Assembly: GCF_036346595.1 (NCBI RefSeq)
Contig: NZ_CP107834.1
Coordinates: 372,001 to 436,000, forward strand
From: Streptomyces sp. NBC_00525
Lineage (GTDB): Bacteria; Actinomycetota; Actinomycetes; Streptomycetales; Streptomycetaceae
Length of the DNA stretch: 64,000 bases
Direction of reading: 5' to 3'
Positions within the stretch are counted from its first letter, which is position 1, and each line of letters opens with the position of its first letter. A program made the translations under genes and the position numbers. Positions 38,374 through 48,300 of this stretch are shown here, piece after piece. Under the pieces are notes generated by a model that saw nothing but the letters and a program-made list of their open reading frames with translations, was not told where the DNA came from and did not search any database.

Positions 38374-39714
38374 TCACGGCATTTCGGCGACGGGACGCGG
38401 GGCGTCGGCGAGGGTCGCGCCGCCGCGGGCGAGGACGGATTCGAGTATGTCGCCGACCCGGATCGCGGTGTTGGACAGCAGCGACGAGGTGATGCCGTGC
38501 GTGTGCTCGGTACCGCCCTGGAGGTAGATGCCGGTGCGCAGGGCGGCGTCCGTGGTGAGGCGGTAGTCGCGTTCGACGCGTACGCGGCCCTCCTCGTCGC
38601 GCAGGCAGAGGTCGGCGACCTCGCCGAGCAGGCCGAGCGGGTCGGCCGGGAGGTAGCCGGTGGCGAGGACGACGACGTCGGCGTCCAGGAGGGTCTCCTC
38701 GCCGGTGACGAGTGACGTCACGGTGGCGCGGACCTTGTCCGGGGTCTCCTTGACGTCGGTGAGCCGGGACACGTTGAGGAAGCGCAGCCGCTCGGTGCCG
38801 AGGACCTTCTCGCGGTACACCTGCCGGTACAGATCGTCGATCAGGTCGATGTCCACCACGGAGTAGTTGGTGTTGCCGTGGTAGTCCATCAGCCGGCGCT
38901 TGACGTCGTCGGGGGCGGCGAAGTACTCGTCCACCGCGTCCGGGTCGAAGATCTTGTTGGCGAAGGAGCTGTCGTCGGCCGGGCTGTAGCCGTAGCGCGA
39001 GAACACCGCGCAGACCTCGGCGTCCGGGAAGGTGCGGTGCAGATACGCGACGTTCTCGGCGGCGCTCTGGCCGGCGCCCACGACGACGAAGCGGGAGGGC
39101 GAGGTGCCTTCCAGTTCACCGGCGCGGTTGAGGAGTTCGGAGGTGTGCCAGACGCGGTTGCCGCGCTCGACGCCTTCGGGCAGCCGGGGGCGCAGTCCGG
39201 TGCCGATGACGAGGTTGCGGGTGCGGTGGACGGTGAGGCCCTCTCCCGAACGCACCGTCACGTCCAGGTATTCGACGGCGCCGTCGTGCGGGACGGGGGC
39301 GACCCCGACGACCTCGTGGTCGTAGGAGACCAGGTCGGCCACGCGGGAGGCGGCCCACTCGAAGTACTCGTGGAACTCGACCCGGAGCGGGAAGAGGTTC
39401 TTGTGGTTGATGAAGTCGATCAGGCGTCCCCTGCTCTGCAGGAAGCAGAGGAAGCTGAACTCGCTGGCGGGATTGCGGAGTGTCACCAGGTCCTTGAGGA
39501 AGGAGACCTGCATGGTGGCGTCGTCGATGAGCATGCCGCGGTGCCAGCCGAAGGCCGGTTGCTGCTCGAAGAACTGGGCCGTCACCGCTTCTCGCGTCCC
39601 GGAGCGCGCGTTGTGCTCGCTGATCGCGATCGCCATGGCCACATTGGACGGCCCGAAGCCGATTCCAATGAGGTCGTGGACCGGTGCTGCGTCGCCAGGA
39701 CGAGCCTGTGACAT
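38374..39714 (-). CDS. L-ornithine N5-monooxygenase of siderophore synthesis
   Basis: FAD/NADPH enzyme that hydroxylates the side-chain amine of ornithine (or lysine), the first step to a hydroxamate. In 446 residues: FAD motif [15 protein letters not shown], substrate/FAD stretch [15 protein letters not shown] with FSFLCFL, NADPH motif [28 protein letters not shown] and the C-terminal VVLATGYLP. It is close to the coelichelin monooxygenase in layout. ATG 39714 follows GGGAGTGAC; upstream in-frame sequence is not protein-like. The iron box 39801-39819 lies 87 bases upstream. Confidence 0.95.
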   Translation of the reverse strand: MSQARPGDAAPVHDLIGIGFGPSNVAMAIAISEHNARSGTREAVTAQFFEQQPAFGWHRGMLIDDATMQVSFLKDLVTLRNPASEFSFLCFLQSRGRLIDFINHKNLFPLRVEFHEYFEWAASRVADLVSYDHEVVGVAPVPHDGAVEYLDVTVRSGEGLTVHRTRNLVIGTGLRPRLPEGVERGNRVWHTSELLNRAGELEGTSPSRFVVVGAGQSAAENVAYLHRTFPDAEVCAVFSRYGYSPADDSSFANKIFDPDAVDEYFAAPDDVKRRLMDYHGNTNYSVVDIDLIDDLYRQVYREKVLGTERLRFLNVSRLTDVKETPDKVRATVTSLVTGEETLLDADVVVLATGYLPADPLGLLGEVADLCLRDEEGRVRVERDYRLTTDAALRTGIYLQGGTEHTHGITSSLLSNTAIRVGDILESVLARGGATLADAPRPVAEMP

Positions 39715-39800
39715 GTCACTCCCATCGTGCGGGGAAGCCGCCAGTCGGATGTGGGGAAACGGGCGAGGAAAGGGCACGCCGAAGCAGCGGCCCCATGAAC

Positions 39801-39819
39801 TTAGGTGAGCCTAAGCTAA
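39801..39819. promoter_or_regulatory. iron box (DmdR/IdeR operator) of the monooxygenase-mbtH unit
   Basis: TTAGGTGAGCCTAAGCTAA agrees with the 19-bp consensus TTAGGTTAGCCTAACCTAA at 17 positions. It lies upstream of the leftward monooxygenase gene. Iron-loaded DmdR/IdeR should repress from it. Confidence 0.85.
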
Positions 39820-39906
39820 TCCGTCAACGCTGTCGATAGGCGCTATTCGGACACACTTGCCGCACGGACGGCCTCAACTGGTGCGCTTCGTGCGCCCGTT
39901 GCGAGA

Positions 39907-39925
39907 TAAGGTAAGGCTTGCTTTA
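39907..39925. promoter_or_regulatory. iron box (DmdR/IdeR operator) of the formyltransferase gene
   Basis: TAAGGTAAGGCTTGCTTTA is a weaker iron box, matching about 13 of 19 consensus positions, 37 bases before the rightward formyltransferase start. With the box at 39801 it makes a divergent, jointly iron-controlled region. Confidence 0.7.
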
Positions 39926-39962
39926 CTTGTCCGGCTCTGTCTCTACGTCGAGGAGGAACCCC

Positions 39963-40910
39963 ATGCGGGTCGTCATGTTCGGTTACCAGACCTGGGGGCA
40001 TCGCACCCTGCAAGCCCTGCTGGACTCCGAGCACGACGTGGTGCTGGTCGTCACCCACCCCCGGAGCGAGCACGCCTACGAGAAGATCTGGAGCGACTCC
40101 GTCGCCGACCTCGCCGAGGAGCACGGCGTCCCGGTCCTCATCCGCAACCGCCCCGACGACGACGAGCTGTTCGAGGCGCTGAAGGCGGCCGACCCGGACG
40201 TCATCGTCGCCAACAACTGGCGTACGTGGATTCCGCCGCGCATCTTCGCGCTCCCCCGCCGGGGCACCCTGAACGTCCACGACTCGCTGCTGCCGAAGTA
40301 CGCGGGCTTCTCGCCGCTGATCTGGGCCCTCATCAACGGTGAGAGCGAAGTCGGCGTCACCGCGCACATGATGAACGACGAGCTCGACGCCGGCGACATC
40401 GTCCGCCAGGAGTCCGTCCCGGTCGGCCCGCGGGACACCGCGACGGATCTCTTCCACAAGACCGTCGATCTGATCGCCCCCGTCACCACCAAGGCGCTCG
40501 CCCTGATCGCTGACGGGCAGACGGAGTTCACCCCGCAGGACCGCTCGCAGGCCACCTTCTTCCACAAGCGGGCCGAGGAGGACATCCGGATCGACTGGAA
40601 CTGGCCCGCCGAGGACCTGGAGCGCCTGGTGCGCGCCCAGTCGGCCCCGTACCCGAGCGCCTTCACCTTCCACCGCGGCAAGCGGATCGAGGTGCTGGCG
40701 AGCGTGGTCTCCGAGGGCCGCTACGGCGGCACGCCCGGCCGGATCTTCTACCGCGAGGGCGACGGCGTCGTGATCGTCGCGGGCGCGGACGCCCGCACCG
40801 GCCGCAACCGGGGGCTGGCCATCACCCGGGTCCGCACCGAGGACGGCCGCGAGCTGCCCGCGACGGAGTACTTCACCTCCATGGGCGGCTATCTGACCAG
40901 CCGTCCCTGA
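39963..40910 (+). CDS. N5-hydroxyornithine formyltransferase of siderophore synthesis
   Basis: Formylates the hydroxylated ornithine side chain using formyl-tetrahydrofolate, giving the bidentate hydroxamate. In 315 residues: N-terminal formyl transferase fold (MRVVMFGYQTWGHRTLQALL), the catalytic Asn-His-Asp region as NVHDSLLPKYAGFSPLIWAL, TAHMMNDELDAGDI with the active-site Asp, and a Fmt-type C-terminal domain from about 205 (DIRIDWNWPAEDLERLVRA). ATG 39963 follows GAGGAGGAA. It is divergent from the monooxygenase, and together they predict N5-formyl-N5-hydroxyornithine. Confidence 0.94.
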   Translation: MRVVMFGYQTWGHRTLQALLDSEHDVVLVVTHPRSEHAYEKIWSDSVADLAEEHGVPVLIRNRPDDDELFEALKAADPDVIVANNWRTWIPPRIFALPRRGTLNVHDSLLPKYAGFSPLIWALINGESEVGVTAHMMNDELDAGDIVRQESVPVGPRDTATDLFHKTVDLIAPVTTKALALIADGQTEFTPQDRSQATFFHKRAEEDIRIDWNWPAEDLERLVRAQSAPYPSAFTFHRGKRIEVLASVVSEGRYGGTPGRIFYREGDGVVIVAGADARTGRNRGLAITRVRTEDGRELPATEYFTSMGGYLTSRP

Positions 40911-40919
40911 ATCGGGCGG

Positions 40920-40960
40920 AGGGGGGCGGGGCGGCCATGCGACGGCCGCCCCGCCCCCCT
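40920..40960. terminator. strong bidirectional stem-loop terminator
   Basis: A perfect 17-bp GC-rich inverted repeat with a 7-base loop fills most of the 58-bp gap between the convergent formyltransferase and MFS genes. It ends both the short formyltransferase transcript and the 15-kb siderophore operon. Confidence 0.85.
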
Positions 40961-40968
40961 TCGTACGT

Positions 40969-42369
40969 CTAGGCCCCCTTCGGGGGTGTACGGGGCAGCC
41001 GGGTCGCCGCCGCCGCGGCGAACAGGCAGAACCCGAGCACCCACCAGAACGTGTCGCCGAACGCCGCGGAGACGTCCGCGCCCCGCTCCGTGAGCCGGCT
41101 CTCCAGCACCACCGCCAGGGCCGCCGTGCCCACCGAACCGCCCACCGTGTTCAGCAGGTTGAGCGCACCGGCGGCCCGCGGCAGCTGCTCCGGCTCGATG
41201 CGGCTGTAGACGATGTTCATCACCGGCGCGCCCACCATCGACATCCCGAAGCCGCGCACCACCAGCGCCGAGGCGATCACCGCGTCGGGCACCCCGTGGC
41301 CCAGCCAGGTGAACGGGGCCGTCCCGGCGAGGATCAGCACGATGCCCGCCACCACCAGGGTCCTCGGCGCCACCTTGACGATGGTCCGGTTGACGAGCAC
41401 CGAACCGGCCGCCGCCCCCAGCCCCTGGGGAGCGAGCAGCAGCCCCGCCTCCCACGCCGACATGGACCGGCCCGACTGGAAGTACAGCGGCAGCAGGAAC
41501 ATCGTGCCGAACACCGAGGCCCCCAGCACCACCAGCGCCAGCGCGGCGGCCCCGAACGGCGGCCGGGCGAACAGCCGGGGATCGACCAGCGGGGTGGCGC
41601 GCGTGCGCAGTCCGTGCGCGGTGAACGCGCCCAGCATCACCACACCGGCCACCACCCCCGCCGCAGCCGGGACCGTACGGCCGTGGGCGACCTCGGTCAG
41701 CCCGTACACCAGCACCGCGAGCCCCGGGGACAGCAGCAGCGCGCCCCGCAGGTCGAATGCGGTGCGCCCGGGGGCCGGGGGCACCACCGGCACATGGCGG
41801 CGGGCCAGCAGCATCGCGGCCGCGCCGATCGGCAGGTTGATCAGGAACAGCCACGGCCACGGCGCCACGGCCAGCACGGAGCCGCCGGCCAGCGGGCCGA
41901 AGACCGGTGACAGCAGCGGAACCACGGCGACGATGCTGATGACCTTCCCGGTGCGTCCCGGTCCCGCCACCCGGGCCAGCAGCGCCTGCCCGGTCGCCGG
42001 AAGCAGCCCGCCGCCCAGCCCCTGGATCACGCGGAACACGATGAGGCTGGTCACCGACCAGGCCGCCGCGCACAGCAGCGAGCCGAGCAGGAACACGCCG
42101 ACCGCCGCGAGCCAGACCCGCCGGCCGCCGAACCGGCCGGCCAGCCAGCCGGACGCGGGGACGGCGGCGACGACGGCCAGCAGATAGGCCGTGGTGACCC
42201 ACTGGATCTCGGCGACCGACGCGCCGAACTCCTCGGTGAGCCGGTCGAGTCCGACGCTGACGATGGTCGCGTCGAGCGAGGCCATGAAGGTGCCGAGGAC
42301 CAGGATGAACGCGACCCGCAGCAGATCCCGGTCCACGCGCCCGTCCGGTGGCGCGGTCGCCGCGGTCAT
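40969..42369 (-). CDS. MFS exporter, DHA2 (14-helix) family, probable siderophore export
   Basis: A 466-residue multidrug-type exporter with about 14 hydrophobic segments. It has the DHA2 markers [17 protein letters not shown] (motif D1), [10 protein letters not shown] (motif A-like), [15 protein letters not shown] and an antiporter motif-C-like [17 protein letters not shown] 42369 overlaps the NRPS stop (ATGA), so it is the last gene of the iron-controlled operon and most likely exports the finished siderophore. Confidence 0.92.
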   Translation of the reverse strand: MTAATAPPDGRVDRDLLRVAFILVLGTFMASLDATIVSVGLDRLTEEFGASVAEIQWVTTAYLLAVVAAVPASGWLAGRFGGRRVWLAAVGVFLLGSLLCAAAWSVTSLIVFRVIQGLGGGLLPATGQALLARVAGPGRTGKVISIVAVVPLLSPVFGPLAGGSVLAVAPWPWLFLINLPIGAAAMLLARRHVPVVPPAPGRTAFDLRGALLLSPGLAVLVYGLTEVAHGRTVPAAAGVVAGVVMLGAFTAHGLRTRATPLVDPRLFARPPFGAAALALVVLGASVFGTMFLLPLYFQSGRSMSAWEAGLLLAPQGLGAAAGSVLVNRTIVKVAPRTLVVAGIVLILAGTAPFTWLGHGVPDAVIASALVVRGFGMSMVGAPVMNIVYSRIEPEQLPRAAGALNLLNTVGGSVGTAALAVVLESRLTERGADVSAAFGDTFWWVLGFCLFAAAAATRLPRTPPKGA

Positions 42370-45300
42370 CGGTCCTCCAGGAGGGCGCGCACGTCCGCGT
42401 CCAGGTGGTGCTCCAGGTTCCGCAGCAGCTCGACGAGCCGGTCCGCGAATCCGGTGACGTCCGTGCCGGCCCGGTGGGCGAGGACGCCCGTCCAGCCGTC
42501 GCCGTCCGGCATCACGGTCAGGGTCGCGGGGTGGTGGGTGGACTCCCGGAACCGGGTGGCGAGCACGGTCAGTCCGGGGGCGGGTTCGCGCAGCCGCTCG
42601 GGGTCGACCGGGTAGTTCTCGAACACCACCATGCTGTCGAACAGCCGGCGCCGGCCGGTGATCCGCTCCAGGTCGGCCAGGGCCACGTGGTGGTGCTCGA
42701 CCAGCTCGCGCTGGCGGGCCTGCAGGTCGGTGAGCGCGGCGGCCAGCGTGCCGTCGAGCCGGGCCCGCACCGGCACGGTGTTGGCCAGCAGGCCGATGAT
42801 CTCCTCCACGCCGTCCAGCTCCGGGGGCCGGCTGGAGACCATGGCGCCGAAGCAGACGTCCCGCAGTCCCGAGCGCCGGGCGAGCAGCACCGCCCAGGCG
42901 CCCTGGACCAGGGTGTTCGGGGTCAGGCCGCGTCCGGCGGCGAGCCGGGTCAGCCGGTCCACGAGCGCCGCGTCGAACGTGATGACCTCGGGCTCCTGCC
43001 AGGCCGGGCCGCTGTCGCCGCCGCCCAGGTAGTCGCCCTCGGGCAGCCCGTCGAGTTCGGCCGCCCAGGCGTCCAGGTCCGGTTGGTGCTCCGCGCACCA
43101 GTCGAGGTAGGCGGCGAACGGGACGGGGGCCGGCAGCTCGGGCGCGCGGTTCCCGGTGCGCGCGGTGTAGAGGGCGAACAGCTCGCCGAGGACGCGCGGC
43201 GCGGACCAGCCGTCGGAGAGGGCGTGATGGCTGGTCAGGACGAGGTCGGCGCGCTCGGGGCCGCGCCGGATCACGGTGATGCGGTAGAGCGGGCCGCGGG
43301 TGAGGTCGAAGGATTCGGCCAGGTCGGCGGCGAGCACCTCGTCGGCCGGGGCGTCGGTGACGCGGAACTCCGGCCGGGGCGCGGCGGGGACGACGGCGAA
43401 CGAGGCGGGGAAGACCGCGCCCAGGTTCGGGTGCCGGGCCAGCAGGTCGTCGCCCGCGCCGCGCAGCGCGTCGGTGTCGAGCGGGCCGGCGAGCGAGAAC
43501 ACCGACTGCACGGTGTACGGGTCGGGGCGCTCGGTGCGCGAGTGCCGCAGCATCACCTCCTGGAGCGGTGCGAGCGGCTGCACGGCGGCGCCCGGCCGGT
43601 CCCCGAGCGCGCCGGTTCCGGGCGCGTCGGCGAGCCGCAGCAGCGCGGCCTCCAGCTGCCCGGCCAGCTCCTCGATCTCCGTGCCGGTGAACAGCGCGGC
43701 CGGCCAGGTGATCCGCACGCCGAGCATGTCGTCACGGACCAGGGCGTTGACCATCAGGCTGTACGGGAGGGGCATCGGGCCGGAGCCGTCGGAGCCGAGC
43801 GGGTCGGCGTCCGGGGCCGGCTGCCAGGGCGTCTCCGTGTCGGGGGCGCCGGGGTACTGGCCGAGGTAGTTCCAGGCGATCTCCGGCCGGACCGGGTCGA
43901 GGAGCCCGGCCGCGGTGAGGATGCCGTGGCCGAGGCCGTCGCCCTGGGCGCGCAGCCGCTCGCGGACGGCCGGTACGTCGTCGGCGGCGGCGAGCCGGAC
44001 GGGATGGATCGCGGTGAACCAGCCCACGGTCTGGGAGAGGTCCACCTCGCGGGGCCGGCCGTGGCTCTCCAGGGCGACCAGCAGTTCCGGGGTGCCGCGC
44101 CAGTCGCCTACCGCCCGCGCCAGGGCCGTGAGCAGCACGGCGTCCGGGGTGGTGCGGTGGGCGGCCGGGAGGGTGGTGACCAGGGCGCGGGTGGCGTCCG
44201 CGCCGAGCCGGATCTCGTGGTGCGCGGCGGTGTCCACGGTGTCGCGGGCGGGGTCGAGCGGCCGGGTGAGGGGCGCGGTGGCCGTCATCCGCCGCCAGTG
44301 CGGGAGTTCGTGGCGCCGGTCGGCGTCGCGCAGGGTGCGGGCCCAGCCGAGGAAGGACTGGCCGTGCCGGGTGAGTGCGCCCCCGTCGTGGGCGTGCCGG
44401 AGGTCGTCCAGGAGGATGCGCCAGGACACCCCGTCGGCCACCAGGTGGTGGGCGAGCAGGACGAGCCGGCCGGGCCGGTCGGGTCCGGCGTCCACGTGGA
44501 TCGCGCGCAGCAGGGGGCCGGTGCGCGGGTCCATCGCGGCGCGTGCCGCCGCGATCGCGGCGTCGGCGGCGGCGCGCGGGTCGCCGCCCGCGGGGACGCG
44601 GGTCAGGACGTCGGCGCCGGTGACCTCGCCCACCGGCGGGATGCGCAGGACGTCGTGCGCGGCGCCGAGGCGGGCGCGCAGCACGTCGTGCCGGGCCAGC
44701 AGGGCGTCGAGCGCGGTGCGCAGGCGGTCCTCGTCGCCGCCGGCCGGTACGCAGACCTCGACCCACTGGCAGAAGCCGTCGGCGGCCCGGCCCGCGCGGT
44801 GCAGCAGGTCGCGCATGACCGGGGTCAGCGGGGCGTCGCCCACGGCCGGGGCGGCCTCGCCGACGAGGGCGCGGGCGCGGGCGGCGATTCCGGCGACGGT
44901 CTCGCCGTCGAACACGTCCTTCGGGCTCAGCCCGAGCCCCTGGCGGCGTACTCGGGAGACCAGTTGGAGGGAGACGATGCTGTCGCCGCCGATGTCGAAG
45001 AAGTTGTCGTCGGGGCCGATGTCGTCGCGGCCCAGGACGTCCCGGAACACGGCGAGCAGCAGTTCCTCCGCCTCGGTGGCGGGTTCGCGCCGGGCGGCGG
45101 AGCCGGTGGCGGGGGCGGGCAGCGCGGCGGCGTCCAGCTTGCCGCTCGGGCTGAGCGGAAGGCGGTCCAGGGGGACGAGCGCGGTGGGCACCATGTGGTC
45201 GGGCAGCCGCTCGGCGAGGTGGGCGCGCAGCCCGGCGGGGTCGAAGCCGGCGTCGTCGGCCGGGATGACGTAGCCGACGAGCCGGCCCTCGCGCAGGACG

Positions 45301-48300
45301 ACGGCGCAGGCGCGGACGTCCGGGTGGCCGGTGAGGACGGTCTCGATCTCGCCCAGTTCGACGCGGAAGCCGCGCACCTTGATCTGGTGGTCGGCGCGGC
45401 CGAGGAAGACCAGCTGGCCGTCGTGGCGCCAGCGCACCAGGTCGCCGGTGCGGTACATGCGGGTGCCGGGCGGGCCGTAGGGGTCGGCGACGAAGGTGCC
45501 GGCGGTGCGGCCGGGGCGGCCGAGGTAGCCGCGGGCCAGGCTGGGGCCGCCGAGGTACAGCTCCCCGGTGACGCCGACGCCGACCGGCTGGAGTCCGCCG
45601 TCGAGGACGTAGGCGCGGACGTTGGGGTCGGGGCGGCCGATGGGCAGCGGTCCGGCGTCGTCCGGGTCGTAGTGCCAGGTGGTGGAGTTGATGGTGACCT
45701 CGGTGGGGCCGTAGGCGTTGAACAGCGCCCTTCGGCCCCGGCCCCAGCGGTGGGCGAGTTCCGGGTCGAGGCGTTCGGCGCCGACGACGAAGAGCACGTC
45801 GGGGTCGACGGTGCGGTCGTCGGGCATGGCGGCCAGGAACGACGGCAGCAGGTTCACGCCGGTGACCCGGTGCTCGGCGATGTAGTCGAGGAGTTCGTCG
45901 CCGGGGACGCGGACCTCCTCGGGGGCGATGACGGAGGTCCCGCCGGACAGCAGCGGCACCATGGTCTGCCAGAACGCCACGTCGAAGCCGGTCGAGGCGA
46001 AGTGCAGATAGCGGTCGTGCTCGGTGACGCCGACGACCTCCTCCTGGAGGGCGATGAGGTCGGGCACGCCCCGGTGGGTGACGCCGACGCCCTTGGGGCG
46101 GCCGGTGGTGCCGGAGGTGTAGATGACGTACGCGAGGGCGTCGTCGGTGAGCCGGGCGCGCGCCTCGGCCGGGTCGGTGTCGGGTACGGAGGCCAGGGTG
46201 GCCGGGTCGTCGAGGCGCAGGACGGGCAGGTCGCGGTCGACGGGCAGTTCGGCGCCGGTGGTCACCACGGCCGCCGGCGCGATGTCGTCGAACATGTACG
46301 CGAGCCGTTCGCGCGGGTAGGCCGCGTCCATCGGCACGTACACCGCGCCGGCCTTGGCCACGCCGAACAGGGCGACGGTCATCTCGACGTCCCGGCCGAT
46401 GAGGACCGCGACGGGGTCCTGGGGCCGGACGCCGCGGGCGATGAGCGCGTGGGCGAGCCGGTTGGCCTGCCGGTCGAGTTCGTCGTAGGTGAGGCTGCGG
46501 TCGCGGCAGACCAGTGCCTCGGCGCCGGGCTTGCGGCGGACCCAGTGGGCGAACTCCGCCAGCCAGTGGCCGCGTTGCCGGACGGGGACGACCTCGGTGC
46601 CGGTGCGCAGGACGCGGGCCCGCTCGCCGGCGTCGAGGGTGGGCAGGACGAGCGCGGGCCGGTCCGGGTCGTCGGTGATCTCGCGCAGCAGGTTGAGGAG
46701 CCAGCGTCCGTAGTCGCGGACGGTGTCCCGGTCGAAGGCGCGGGGCTGGTGGCCGAGGCCGATGGTGATCTCGTCGCCGGGGATCACGATGACGGTGAGG
46801 GCGTAGTGGGTGGCGTCGGTGATGTCCACGCCGGTGAGGTCGAGGCCGGGGGCGAGCGGGGTGCGGGTGCGGCTGGAGAGCGGGAAGTTCTCCATGACGA
46901 GCATGGTGTCGAAGAGTTCGCCGATGCCGGCCGCCCGCTGGATGCCGGGCAGGCCCACGTGGTGGTGGTCGGCGAGGGCGACGCTCTCGGCGTGCACCCG
47001 GGCCATGAGGTCGGTGACGGTGCGCTGTGCGTCGTACCGGACGCGGACCGGGACGGTGGTGCCGAGCTGGCCGATCATCGACTCGACGCCGTCGACCTCG
47101 GCGGGCCGGCCGGAGACCGGGCAGCCGAACACGACGTCGCGGCGGCCGGTGAGCCGGCCGAGCAGCAGGCCCCAGGCGGTCTGCAGGACGGTGGTCAGGG
47201 TGACGCCCCGGTCGCGGGCGAAGGCGCGCAGCCGGTCGCTGAACTCGCGGCCCAGCTCGACGGTTTCGCGGCCGGGCCGTTCGGTGCCGGTGGAGGTGGT
47301 GGCGGGTGCCAGCCGGGTGGCGTCCTCGACGCCGGCGAGCGCCTCGCGCCAGGCGGTGAGCGAGGCCTCCCGGTCCCGGCCGGCCAGCCAGCGGAAGTAC
47401 TCCTGGAGGGGCGGGGAGACGGGTGCTGCGGGGCCGCCGCCGAGTTCGGCGTAGATCGCGAGGAGGGTGCGGCCGACGATGGGCATGGACCAGCCGTCGA
47501 GCAGGGCGTGGTGGTTGGTGATGACGAGCTTGTGCTCGGCGGGTCCGACGCGGGAGAGCAGGAAGCGGATGAGCGGGGGCACGGCCGGGTCGAAGGGGCG
47601 TTCCAGGTCGGCGCGGGCGGCCTCGGCGAAGTCGTCGTCGCGCCGCCATTCCAGGGCGACGCCGGCGGGTATCACCTGGATCACCTCGTCGCCGGCGGTG
47701 GCGAGGTGGACGCGCAGGGCGGGGTGGCGGCGCAGCAGTTCGCGGGCGGCGCGTTCCATCCGGTCGGGTTCCAGTTCGCCGGACAGGGTGGTGACGGCCT
47801 GGACGACGTAGACGTCGGTGTCCGTCTCGTCCCGTACCAGGGTGTGGAAGGAGAGTCCGACCTGGAGCGGGGTGGCGGGCAGTACGTCGCTGACGCGGCC
47901 GGTGCGTTCCAGGGCGTCGATGGTGTCCTGGTCGAGGTCCACCAGCGGCAGGTCACTGGGGGTGAGTCCGCCGTCGGTGTGCAGGGCGTGCGCGGCCAGG
48001 GCGTCCAGTGCGGCGGCCCAGGCGTCCTGGAGGGCGGTGACGGCGCCGTCACCGAGGATCTCGCCGGCGGCGGTCCACTCGACGGCGAGGCGGGGTGCGT
48101 CGCCCTCGTGGACGAAGCAGTTGAGGGCGAGCACCTGTTCCAGGGCCTTGGCGTCCGGTTCGGTCACCGAGAAGGCGTCGTGCTCGGGCAGCCGCCAGCC
48201 CTCGGCGGCCTGCGGGGCGAACCGGCCCAGGTAGTTGAGCAGGACGTCCGGCGGCGGGACCGCCGCGAGTGCGGGGCTCGTCTCCGGGTCGAGGTGGCGC

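Noticed and set aside
42370..43098. Extended reading of the MFS exporter into the NRPS
   Set aside because: The ATG at 42369 gives a standard 14-helix protein; upstream residues are an out-of-frame shadow of the NRPS.
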